A stretch of DNA of 5,054 nt, taken from Acidobacteriota bacterium (lineage in GTDB: Bacteria; Acidobacteriota; Terriglobia; UBA7540). This document shows positions 1-5,054 of this stretch, piece by piece (the stretch's first letter is position 1; every line of letters begins with the position of its first letter). The stretch covers positions 1-5,054 of the forward strand of contig JAKAWO010000226.1 of NCBI GenBank assembly GCA_021827255.1, read 5' to 3'. Under the pieces are notes generated by a model. That model made no database searches and was not told the origin of the DNA. It saw only the letters and a list, made by a program, of their open reading frames with translations. The position numbers and the translations under genes are program-made.

Positions 1-84
1 ACCTTCCCGCTCCAAGACGCCCGCGCCGCGCAGGCCAAGATGGAAAGCCGCGATTTCTTCGGGAAAATTCTGCTGCACCCTTGA
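1..84 (+). CDS. C-terminal end of a zinc-type alcohol dehydrogenase / quinone oxidoreductase (partial)
   Basis: Frame 1 is open from the window edge to a TGA at 82-84 and gives 27 residues beginning TFPLQDARAAQ and ending MESRDFFGKILLHP. From family knowledge, zinc-binding dehydrogenase / NADPH:quinone oxidoreductase proteins (medium-chain dehydrogenase superfamily) end this way: a 'FPL-(E/Q)-(E/D)-A' stretch, 'A..-K-M-E-S', then 'G-K-I-(V/L)-L-x-P'. Such enzymes are cytoplasmic NAD(P)H-dependent oxidoreductases, but the cofactor-binding and catalytic domains lie outside the window, so substrate and gene name cannot be given. The last 59 bp before the final proline's third base recur exactly at 1951-2009. 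The family call rests on the C-terminal signature alone. Confidence 0.72.
   Translation, partial: TFPLQDARAAQAKMESRDFFGKILLHP
22..80 (+). repeat. 59-bp perfect direct repeat, left copy
   Basis: Bases 22-80 match 1951-2009 without a mismatch, at an offset of 1929 bp. The match begins in CGCGCCGCGCAGG and ends in CTGCTGCACCC; the flanks differ on both sides (gcc before this copy, gag before the other; t against g after). This copy lies inside the coding end of the dehydrogenase gene and codes for its last 20 residues. With the right copy it brackets the two secreted-protein genes. Confidence 0.97.
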
Positions 85-106
85 GCCGCCTCGGCAGTTC
101 GCGCCG

Positions 107-126
107 GGCGCCGACGTCGCGGCGCC
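107..126 (+). terminator. Possible terminator hairpin after the dehydrogenase gene
   Basis: GGCGCCG (107-113) and CGGCGCC (120-126) can form a 7-bp all-GC stem with a 6-nt loop, 23 bp after the TGA at 82-84. The only T-rich stretch is a short ATTTTA at 133-138, separated from the stem by several bases. This is therefore a weak intrinsic terminator candidate, and a GC-rich hairpin can arise by chance in such DNA. Confidence 0.3.
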
Positions 127-149
127 TCACGAATTTTACAAGAAAGGTA

Positions 150-178
150 TTGACAATCCTCCCCGCCAGCGCTAGAAA
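150..178 (+). promoter_or_regulatory. Sigma70-like promoter for the secreted-protein gene pair
   Basis: A perfect TTGACA (-35) lies at 150-155. After a 17-nt spacer comes TAGAAA (-10, four of six consensus positions) at 173-178. Transcription would start near 185, giving a leader of about 35 nt to the ATG at 220. The local AT content is higher than in the flanking coding DNA. The position directly upstream of the strong ribosome binding site at 203-211 supports the call. No operator or transcription-factor site was recognised. Confidence 0.55.
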
Positions 179-202
179 GAGTCATAAACTTAAAGCCCAC
201 CG

Positions 203-211
203 AAAGGAGGG
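203..211 (+). promoter_or_regulatory. Strong ribosome binding site pointing to ATG 220
   Basis: AAAGGAGGG at 203-211 is close to a full anti-16S match and stands about 9 nt before ATG at 220-222. Translation from that ATG gives only MAKDPKTQEPAPS and then TGA (259-261). The long reading frame that encodes the signal peptide and the cysteine-rich protein is one base out of phase. The site therefore marks the natural start of the 278-634 gene and implies an extra base, or a recoding event, between 222 and about 257. Confidence 0.65.
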
Positions 212-277
212 TTCTGGCGATGGCCAAAGACCCAAAGACCCAGGAGCCTGCTCCTTCTTGAGGCGCTGGCCAGCATT

Positions 278-634
278 GTGGCTGCCCTGGCGCTGAGCGC
301 GCCCTTGGGCGCCCAGTGTCAGCTAGGGCAGTACGCCTGCTGCCTGACGACAACGACATATTATATCCAGTGCGGGACGGGGTACTGCGAGTTCACCACG
401 TGCAGCGGGGGCTACGATAATGAGGAGGACCAGTTCGAGGACGAGTGTGTCGTCTGCAACTGTGGGGTCTTCCAAAGCTGGTTCCCCGACGGGTCAAGCT
501 GCTATAACGTATCTCCCGAGAAGCAGCCCGCGTCCCCGGACGCGGCGTACGGCGCGGAGGGCCCAGCCCTCTACGCATACGTTCGCGCCTGCGGGGGGAG
601 CTATGCGCTCGTCAGGATCGGGAGGCCGGGGTAA
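278..634 (+). CDS. Small secreted cysteine-rich protein, unknown function; start probably frameshifted
   Basis: From GTG 278 to TAA 632-634 this reads 118 residues. I do not recognise the family. It has eleven cysteines (residues 14, 21, 22, 32, 37, 42, 57, 60, 62, 75, 105), an acidic patch DNEEDQFEDE at 47-56, and many Tyr, Thr and Gly, which suggests a disulfide-rich exported protein. The GTG start is doubtful because it has no ribosome binding site and falls inside a hydrophobic run. The same frame is open back to 194 and reads RSLLLLEALASIVAALA just upstream, a typical signal-peptide core; cleavage after LGA, before QC, is plausible. The well-placed AAAGGAGGG and ATG 220 are one frame off, so removing one base between them would give a complete precursor of about 137 residues. 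The gene may be real with a sequencing error, or recently broken. It lies 79 bp upstream of the propeller gene, probably on the same transcript. Confidence 0.6.
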   Translation: MAALALSAPLGAQCQLGQYACCLTTTTYYIQCGTGYCEFTTCSGGYDNEEDQFEDECVVCNCGVFQSWFPDGSSCYNVSPEKQPASPDAAYGAEGPALYAYVRACGGSYALVRIGRPG

Positions 635-697
635 GCGCCGGCGAGCTCAGCGGCAGCGGGCGGGCGTATTTTGCGGGCGCCGACAGCGGTGCCGTCC

Positions 698-706
698 GAA
701 GGAGGG
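698..706 (+). promoter_or_regulatory. Ribosome binding site that fixes the propeller gene start at ATG 714
   Basis: GAAGGAGGG at 698-706 lies 7 nt before ATG 714. It closely resembles the site of the upstream gene (AAAGGAGGG). It selects 714 over the in-frame ATG at 420, which would add 98 Arg- and Ser-rich residues overlapping the cysteine-rich gene, and over the later ATG at 756, which would cut into the signal peptide. Confidence 0.75.
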
Positions 707-713
707 TCGAGGC

Positions 714-1940
714 ATGTTCCGGCGATTAGCGTTAGGATGCGGTCGCGTCGCGGCCATGGCGGCGCTTATCCTTGCATCGGTTGCCGCGGCGGCACCGCGG
801 CCCGGGCGCGATGCTGCCAGGCGAGCCGCGAAAGCCCACCCCACCGCGTCCGTGCCGCTCCGCGAGCTCGAGCCAGCGGGCACAGCCAAGTTCTCGGCCT
901 CCGGCCCAGGGGTCGTCGAGATGGGCGTCCAATGCGACGCCAACGGGAACGTCTATATGAACTCGGCGCCGAATGTCCAGCTTGCCATCGAGGATGCGCG
1001 CGAGGGCGCGGGGGAGCCTCTGACCAGGCTGTCGCCCACCTCCGGCGACACGGTCGAGTTCCCATACGGGTCCTTCCACGGTTACGCCCGCCACTATGCG
1101 CGGGGCTTTTACGTTGGCCCGCGCGGCGACGTTTACGCCCTGGTGGAGGCGTGCCGTCAGGCGGGTTGCAGGGCCCCGCACTTCCCCGGCGACGTGATTG
1201 TCAAGTACAACGACGACGGGACGGTAGATTCCGTTATCAAGCTTAAGCTCCCCGCCGGCGTACACATACTAGCCTTCAGATTCGCGGCCTTTTTGGATGG
1301 AAATTTTCTGGTGACCGGCTCCGTGCTGGGCGGACCGCCGCATTACCTGATCTCAAAGCCGTTCACGGGGATCTTTGACCGCGGCGGCGGGTACGTGGGG
1401 CCGCTGGTCCTGCCGAACGATGTGACGCCGCCAAAGCAGATGCCGCCTCCCATGCCGTTCAAGAACGGGAAGCCTCTGCACCCTATACATTCCAACGGAG
1501 CAGCGCGCCCACCCGTGCTGAAGCCCGGAACCCTCTGGCTTGAGGACGTGCAGAAGAGCCTCATGGTGGGCGCACTTGATGGGACCATCTACCTGATGCG
1601 CGCGACCAGCCCCATGCGCCTTTACACCATTTCCTCGACCGGCACGGTTCTCGGTGAGCGGTTGGTGACGCCGCCCAAGCCCGGCCTGAGGCCCGCCCAG
1701 GCCAGCCTTACGGAGCAGGGCATGCTGTTCGTGCAGTTTCAAAGCTCGCCGACGCCTGAGGCGCCGGAGCCGCATTCGGTGTTTGCGCAGGTTGATCCGC
1801 AAACCGGCAAGCTCCTCGAAGCCTACAGCGTGCCGTCCAGCGCCGGCATCCCGGCTTGCATGGACGAGCAGAACGAATTGCTGTTTTTGCGCAGCAGCAA
1901 GTCTGGGCGGCTGGAAGTGGCGAAGTACGTCGCGCAATGA
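714..1940 (+). CDS. Secreted beta-propeller-like protein, unknown function
   Basis: This encodes 408 residues, ending at TGA 1938-1940. The N-terminus MFRRLALGCGRVAAMAALIL has basic residues and then a hydrophobic core, with a signal-peptidase I site likely near residue 26-27 (ASVAAAA before PRPG). Six spaced motifs of the 'D-x-x-G-x-hydrophobic-Y' kind follow: CDANGNVYM (74-82), GPRGDVYAL (135-143), FLDGNFLVTG (193-202), ALDGTIYLM (287-295), LTEQGMLFV (332-340) and MDEQNELLF (383-391). Six such strands fit a six-bladed propeller of the NHL/TolB-like type, inferred from pattern only. Residues 234-272 are Pro-rich and probably form a long loop between blades. Cysteines at 147 and 152 could pair. 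No catalytic motif is recognised, so a binding or scaffolding role outside the cytoplasm is more likely than an enzyme, though this is inference. The gene ends 10 bp before the right copy of the 59-bp repeat. Confidence 0.8.
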   Translation: MFRRLALGCGRVAAMAALILASVAAAAPRPGRDAARRAAKAHPTASVPLRELEPAGTAKFSASGPGVVEMGVQCDANGNVYMNSAPNVQLAIEDAREGAGEPLTRLSPTSGDTVEFPYGSFHGYARHYARGFYVGPRGDVYALVEACRQAGCRAPHFPGDVIVKYNDDGTVDSVIKLKLPAGVHILAFRFAAFLDGNFLVTGSVLGGPPHYLISKPFTGIFDRGGGYVGPLVLPNDVTPPKQMPPPMPFKNGKPLHPIHSNGAARPPVLKPGTLWLEDVQKSLMVGALDGTIYLMRATSPMRLYTISSTGTVLGERLVTPPKPGLRPAQASLTEQGMLFVQFQSSPTPEAPEPHSVFAQVDPQTGKLLEAYSVPSSAGIPACMDEQNELLFLRSSKSGRLEVAKYVAQ

Positions 1941-1950
1941 GAGCAGCGAG

Positions 1951-2009
1951 CGCGCCGCGCAGGCCAAGATGGAAAGCCGCGATTTCTTCGGGAAAATTCT
2001 GCTGCACCC
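1951..2009 (+). repeat. 59-bp perfect direct repeat, right copy
   Basis: This is identical to 22-80. It begins 10 bp after the stop codon of the propeller gene. Recombination between the two copies would remove 1929 bp carrying both secreted-protein genes and leave one intact dehydrogenase end joined to 2010 onward. Confidence 0.97.
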
Positions 2010-2013
2010 GTAG
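1951..2013 (+). pseudogene. Orphan 3' end fragment of the dehydrogenase gene
   Basis: This stretch codes in frame for the last 20 residues of the dehydrogenase (RAAQAKMESRDFFGKILLHP) and closes with TAG at 2011-2013. No dehydrogenase sequence precedes it; upstream is the end of the propeller gene. The final codon and stop are CCG TAG here and CCT TGA in the left copy, so both keep proline-stop although the DNA differs after base 2009. It has no start codon context or ribosome binding site of its own, so I treat it as a duplicated gene end and not an expressed gene. Confidence 0.75.
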
Positions 2014-2175
2014 CGAACGTTAGAAACCGCACGTTCCAATGATAGACGCCGAGCGCGGGCCGGCAAATCATGACGAGACCCTCGCGCTCAGTTTTGCGCG
2101 CCGCTTCATAGTTGCCCCCCAGAAATGTTCCCCGAAGCAATCCACCGGCAGTCTCTGAACGGGGCGCGGGACATT

Positions 2176-2204
2176 TTGAAATGGGTTAATTTTTGGGATA
2201 CTAT
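2176..2204 (+). promoter_or_regulatory. Possible sigma70-like promoter for the zinc-ribbon gene
   Basis: TTGAAA (-35, five of six) at 2176-2181 and TACTAT (-10, four of six) at 2199-2204 are 17 nt apart in a markedly AT-rich stretch. They lie about 30 bp before ATG 2236. The remainder of the non-coding region 2014-2235 shows only a short inverted repeat (GAACGT 2015-2020 and ACGTTC 2031-2036) and no other recognisable signal. Confidence 0.4.
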
Positions 2205-2235
2205 TTCTGGTGAAATCCGTCTCTGAGGTTGAAGT

Positions 2236-2517
2236 ATGAGTTTCTTACAGATGTTGCGGAAAATTGACCGTACCCGCTGGTACGTATGCCACACGTGTCT
2301 GGGAAACACAAGCCACAACGCCGAACGTTCGATTTTTTACACGGAGGCGGCGCCTGTCAACGTGCTGGGGCGGCGGGTCATGCCTTGCCCGCGCTGCAAT
2401 GACACCAACACGCGTTCGTTCCAGCAGATGAAGGAAGAAGGTTCAGAAGCCGCGCTCTGGGGGTTGGAACGGATCGTCAAGAAAAACCGCGGAGCAAGTT
2501 CGAGGTTTGCCCCGTGA
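2236..2517 (+). CDS. Small zinc-ribbon protein, unknown function
   Basis: This encodes 93 residues from ATG 2236 to TGA 2515-2517; GAGG at 2225-2228, 7 nt upstream, is a modest ribosome binding site. Two CxxC pairs, CHTC (18-21) and CPRC (51-54), are 29 residues apart and should form one zinc ribbon. The second pair is followed by NDTNTRSF, a common look for a zinc knuckle. The C-terminal part (residues 62-85) is charged and probably helical (QQMKEEGSEAALWGLERIVKK, abbreviated here to its ends QQMK and IVKK). There is no signal peptide or membrane segment, so the protein is cytoplasmic. Such small ribbons may bind nucleic acid or a protein partner; nothing here decides which. It stands alone, convergent with glnD across 167 bp. 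Confidence 0.72.
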   Translation: MSFLQMLRKIDRTRWYVCHTCLGNTSHNAERSIFYTEAAPVNVLGRRVMPCPRCNDTNTRSFQQMKEEGSEAALWGLERIVKKNRGASSRFAP

Positions 2518-2684
2518 ATGAATTGAAAGCGGCGAGTTGAAGTTTCCCCCACCCTGTGGGTCATCATCGTCCTGGAAAAGGGAAGGGCGTTTGCGCCTCC
2601 GTGGAACGCTGGCGGCTGGGTTGCGCCTCAAGGCGAGCGGAGGATTGGAGCCTGCCCGTTGCTTGGCGTCTCCGCGAGGGGCCG
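2518..2684. other. Convergent intergenic region between the zinc-ribbon gene and glnD
   Basis: This 167-bp stretch separates two genes that end towards each other. It contains small hairpins: CCCAC/GTGGG at 2548-2560, GGCG/CGCC at 2586-2597 and CGCC/GGCG around 2624-2635. A 9-bp direct repeat TTGCGCCTC occurs at 2591-2599 and 2621-2629. None is followed by a T-run on either strand, so no intrinsic terminator can be named. Confidence 0.35.
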
Positions 2685-5054
2685 TCACAGTTTGGCGAGC
2701 AGCGCGTCGCGGAGGGATTGCTCGAGGGCGGCGTTGAGATAAGCGCCCGAGGCAGTCAGATAGAACACGTCAATCACTTTTTCGCCTTCCGTATCAATGA
2801 GCGCGACCTCGATGTTGCAGCCAAAATCAGCCAGGATCGAGCTGACCTGGTAGAGCAACCCGGGACGATCGGGGGCGATCAGTTCGAGCAATGTGCTGTG
2901 GGATGAAGCCTCAAAATGGATGCGGGTTGAGATTTGAGTTTTGCAGCGGCGCGGCGGCGGCGCGGCCAGCCGACCCTGGAGCAAGGCTTCTAGGCTCTGG
3001 CGGCCGGTCAAGACGTCGAGGACGCTTTGCTGGAATCGCTCGACTTCAGAAGGATTGAGGTCGAGCGTGCGGTGGAGATCCGCGAAACGGAAGGTATCGA
3101 GCACGACGCCGGCGCGGTTGGCGAAGGCGTCGGCTTTGACGATGTTCATGCCCCAGGCAGCGAGCACGCCCGTCATCGAAGCAAAGAGGCGGGGACGGTC
3201 GCGGGTGACGACCGTCAGCTCCCAGGCGTGGTGACGCTCGAGGCGAAGCGCCGCGGAGCGGCCCGCGAGGGCGCGCGCCATGCGGGCGTGCGCGGCCACC
3301 TCCTCCGGCGAATGGGTGGCCAGATAGCGGCGCGGAAACCCCTCCAGGAAACAGGCCAGCTCGGCGGGCGGAAGGTCAGCGTCCGGGGGCGGGGGCGCGG
3401 CCGCGGGAACACGGTCATCATCCAGGCTGCGGGTGAGGACATTCGAGGCGGCGGCAAACAGTTGCCATAGCATTTCCGCCTTCCAGGGCTTGAGCGCCTC
3501 CGGGTTAACCGACTGGATGTCGGCGTAGGTCATGAGACACAGCATCTTCAGCCGCTCGGGGTCGCCAACCAGGTGGGCGAAGCCGCGCACCGTGTCGTGA
3601 TCGAAAATGTCCCGCCGCTGGGCCGTGGCCGACATTTCCAGATGGTGGCGGATGAGGAACACAATGGCCTCACGATCCCACCTCTCGACGCTGAAACGAT
3701 CCAGAATGCGGCTGACGGCGAGCAGGCTGCCGTCAACGTGGTCTTCTTCCTCCGGCATGCCCTTGCCCACATCGTGAAAGAGAAGCGCAAAGAGGAGCAG
3801 CTCGGGCCGCTCGAGTTCAGCAAAGAGCCGCGCAAACTGCGGGCCAGTTTCCTCCGTCGCCCCGGAAAGGGCGTGAAGGTTCTGGAGGGTCATGAAAGAG
3901 TGCTCGTCCACCGTATAGCGATGGTAGAAATCGCGGATGACGAGCGAATCAATGGCGCGAAATTCGGGAAACAGCGCCTCCAGCAGACCCAGGCGGTGCA
4001 TGGCGCGAAGGGCGGTGGCGGCGTGCGGGCCGGTGAGGATGCGGAGAAAAACTTTCCAGCACGGAGCGCCGTCACGCCACCGATCCGCCAGGCGAACCAC
4101 CTGCTCCTCCGCCTGACGCTCGGTCTCGCTGGCAAGTTCGAGCCCGTGGCGGGAGATGAATTCAAAAAGGCCGAGAAGGAGCAGCGGGTCCTCGGCCGGC
4201 TGCCGGAAATAGACCCGCCCGCGCAGAACGGAAAAATCGGCGTTCGAGAGGCGCGAGCGCCAGTCGCGGTAAAGCGCGTAAAGCGAGGAGCGAGCGGGCA
4301 GCGCTTCGTCGGCGAGGCTGCGCGCCAAGCGGTCAATCGAGCGGGCGTGGCGAAAATAGCGGCGCATCCAGTCCTCGGGCGAGAGCGCCTGGCGCGGCGC
4401 GAGGCCCACCCCGGCTCGGGCGGCCCGGTCCTGAAGCTCGTAGGTGAGCAGGTTGTCGTCACGCCGGTGCTGGCAATGAAGGAAGCAGCGCAACGTGGCC
4501 AGGAACTCGAAGGCTTGCCGCCCTTCCTCGCCCAGACGGCGCGGCCAGCACTGTTCCGCCGTCACCCAGCGGCGGCGGCTTTCGAGCTCGGCAATCAGCG
4601 TCAGCCAGCGGGCGACGTGGTAATCGCGCAAGCCGCCCGGTGATTCCTTGACATTCGGTTCGAGCTGAAAGATGGTTTCGCCGTACTGGAGGTGCCGGCG
4701 GCGTGTCGTTTCCGCCAGATCGCGCAGCAAATCGGCACGGTCGCGCGCCACCAGATGCGGAACCACTTCCTCGCGCAGCCGAGTGAACAGCAACGCATCG
4801 CCCGCCAGGTAACGGCTATCGAGCAGGGCAATGCTGAACTCCAGATTGGACCGATCGAGCGCGCCGCACTCGCTCAGCGTCCGGGCTACCGGGCCAACGC
4901 GCAAATGGAGATCCCACAGCGCCCGCGAAAACGCGGCCGTCGCCTCCTGCCAATCCGACTGAACCGGGCGGCTCGAAGCAAGAAAGAGAATGTCAACATC
5001 GGAGTGGGGGAAAAGTTCGCGCCGGCCATAGCCTCCGAGGGCCACGACGGCAAA
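2685..5054 (-). CDS. glnD: Bifunctional PII uridylyltransferase / uridylyl-removing enzyme GlnD (5' end outside window)
   Basis: GlnD senses glutamine in the cytoplasm. At low glutamine it uridylylates PII proteins (GlnB/GlnK), and at high glutamine it removes the UMP, so steering glutamine synthetase activity and nitrogen-responsive transcription. The visible 789 residues start FAVVALGGYGRRELFPHSDVD in the nucleotidyltransferase domain; usual proteins are near 850-900 residues, so roughly the first 80-100 are missing. Counting from the Val codon at 5045-5043: GGYGRRE 4-10 and SDVDIL 15-20 with both metal-binding Asp; KESPGGLRD 133-141, a conserved GlnD segment; HD hydrolase part about 375-510 with TVDEH, FHDVGKG (His424, Asp425) and RHH 466-468; a Pro/Ala-rich linker at 547-560; first ACT domain about 605-690 (RDRPRLF); second ACT domain 716-786 (APDRPGLL). 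The stop is TGA at 2687-2685. All key residues are intact, so both activities are expected. No PII or glnA gene is in view. Confidence 0.96.
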   Translation of the reverse strand, partial: FAVVALGGYGRRELFPHSDVDILFLASSRPVQSDWQEATAAFSRALWDLHLRVGPVARTLSECGALDRSNLEFSIALLDSRYLAGDALLFTRLREEVVPHLVARDRADLLRDLAETTRRRHLQYGETIFQLEPNVKESPGGLRDYHVARWLTLIAELESRRRWVTAEQCWPRRLGEEGRQAFEFLATLRCFLHCQHRRDDNLLTYELQDRAARAGVGLAPRQALSPEDWMRRYFRHARSIDRLARSLADEALPARSSLYALYRDWRSRLSNADFSVLRGRVYFRQPAEDPLLLLGLFEFISRHGLELASETERQAEEQVVRLADRWRDGAPCWKVFLRILTGPHAATALRAMHRLGLLEALFPEFRAIDSLVIRDFYHRYTVDEHSFMTLQNLHALSGATEETGPQFARLFAELERPELLLFALLFHDVGKGMPEEEDHVDGSLLAVSRILDRFSVERWDREAIVFLIRHHLEMSATAQRRDIFDHDTVRGFAHLVGDPERLKMLCLMTYADIQSVNPEALKPWKAEMLWQLFAAASNVLTRSLDDDRVPAAAPPPPDADLPPAELACFLEGFPRRYLATHSPEEVAAHARMARALAGRSAALRLERHHAWELTVVTRDRPRLFASMTGVLAAWGMNIVKADAFANRAGVVLDTFRFADLHRTLDLNPSEVERFQQSVLDVLTGRQSLEALLQGRLAAPPPRRCKTQISTRIHFEASSHSTLLELIAPDRPGLLYQVSSILADFGCNIEVALIDTEGEKVIDVFYLTASGAYLNAALEQSLRDALLAKL

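Noticed and set aside
241..261. RF2-like programmed +1 frameshift at TCT TGA with AGGAG upstream
   Set aside because: The AGGAG at 242-246 is 9 nt from the TCT codon, whereas the prfB signal has a 3-nt gap. The pairing after a shift would be poor, and a simple one-base insertion explains the data more easily. It is kept only as an alternative.
420..713. Extending the propeller gene upstream to the in-frame ATG at 420
   Set aside because: The added 98 residues are Arg/Ser/Pro-rich out-of-frame translation of the cysteine-rich gene. A strong ribosome binding site and a signal peptide begin exactly at 714.
726..743. Lipobox in the propeller protein (LALGC, Cys at residue 9)
   Set aside because: The cysteine comes before the hydrophobic core and not after it, so the segment cannot serve as a lipoprotein cleavage site.
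1353..2140. Minus-strand open frames under the propeller gene and the right repeat
   Set aside because: They are Arg/Ala-rich shadow translations of a GC-rich gene with no ribosome binding site or family signature.
2106..2318. Minus-strand 70-codon open frame overlapping the zinc-ribbon gene start
   Set aside because: It covers the AT-rich promoter-like region and the start of a better-supported gene on the other strand, and has no recognisable motif.
2548..2560. CCCAC/GTGGG hairpin as a terminator between the convergent genes
   Set aside because: The stem is only 5 bp and has no T-run on either side.
3186..3206. First ACT domain of GlnD reading DRPRLF in place of the usual DRPGL
   Set aside because: The first ACT domain of GlnD proteins varies at this position, and the second domain keeps DRPGLL, so this is not good evidence of lost glutamine sensing.
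3573..4643. Long plus-strand open frame of 356 codons
   Set aside because: It lies wholly antisense to the well-conserved glnD coding sequence. High GC content removes stop codons from the opposite strand, and the translation shows no recognisable domain.

Overview
The window reads as a piece of a high-GC, Gram-negative-type bacterial chromosome. Two signals fit Acidobacteriota: secreted beta-propeller proteins behind strong AAGGAGG-type ribosome binding sites, and the overall flavour of the GlnD protein. No rRNA or other taxonomic marker is present, so this placement is a low-confidence guess. There are no tRNA or rRNA genes, CRISPR arrays, transposases or integrases.

Layout. Bases 1-84 are the 3' end of a plus-strand gene that looks like a zinc-type alcohol dehydrogenase / quinone oxidoreductase. 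A GC-rich hairpin and a sigma70-like promoter (TTGACA, 17 nt, TAGAAA) follow. Next come two plus-strand genes for exported proteins of unknown function. The first (278-634) is a small cysteine-rich protein whose natural ATG and ribosome binding site lie in a different reading frame. The second (714-1940) is a 408-residue secreted protein with six beta-propeller-like repeats. Just after the second gene, the last 59 bp shared with the dehydrogenase gene recur exactly (22-80 = 1951-2009), again followed at once by a stop codon. The two secreted-protein genes therefore sit between direct repeats of a host-gene 3' end, as if a roughly 1.9-kb cassette had been inserted there without destroying the gene.

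Beyond the second repeat are about 220 bp of non-coding sequence with a possible promoter, then a small CxxC/CxxC zinc-ribbon protein (2236-2517). Converging on it from the right is glnD on the minus strand, running from the window edge (5054) to 2685. It encodes the PII uridylyltransferase / uridylyl-removing enzyme, with nucleotidyltransferase, HD and two ACT domains. Its first residues lie outside the window.

How the genes relate. The two secreted proteins probably share one transcript and may act together at the envelope or outside the cell. glnD is housekeeping nitrogen control and appears independent of the rest. The most notable observation is the repeat-flanked secreted-protein pair. 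Nothing in the window proves a new mobile system, because no recombinase is visible.
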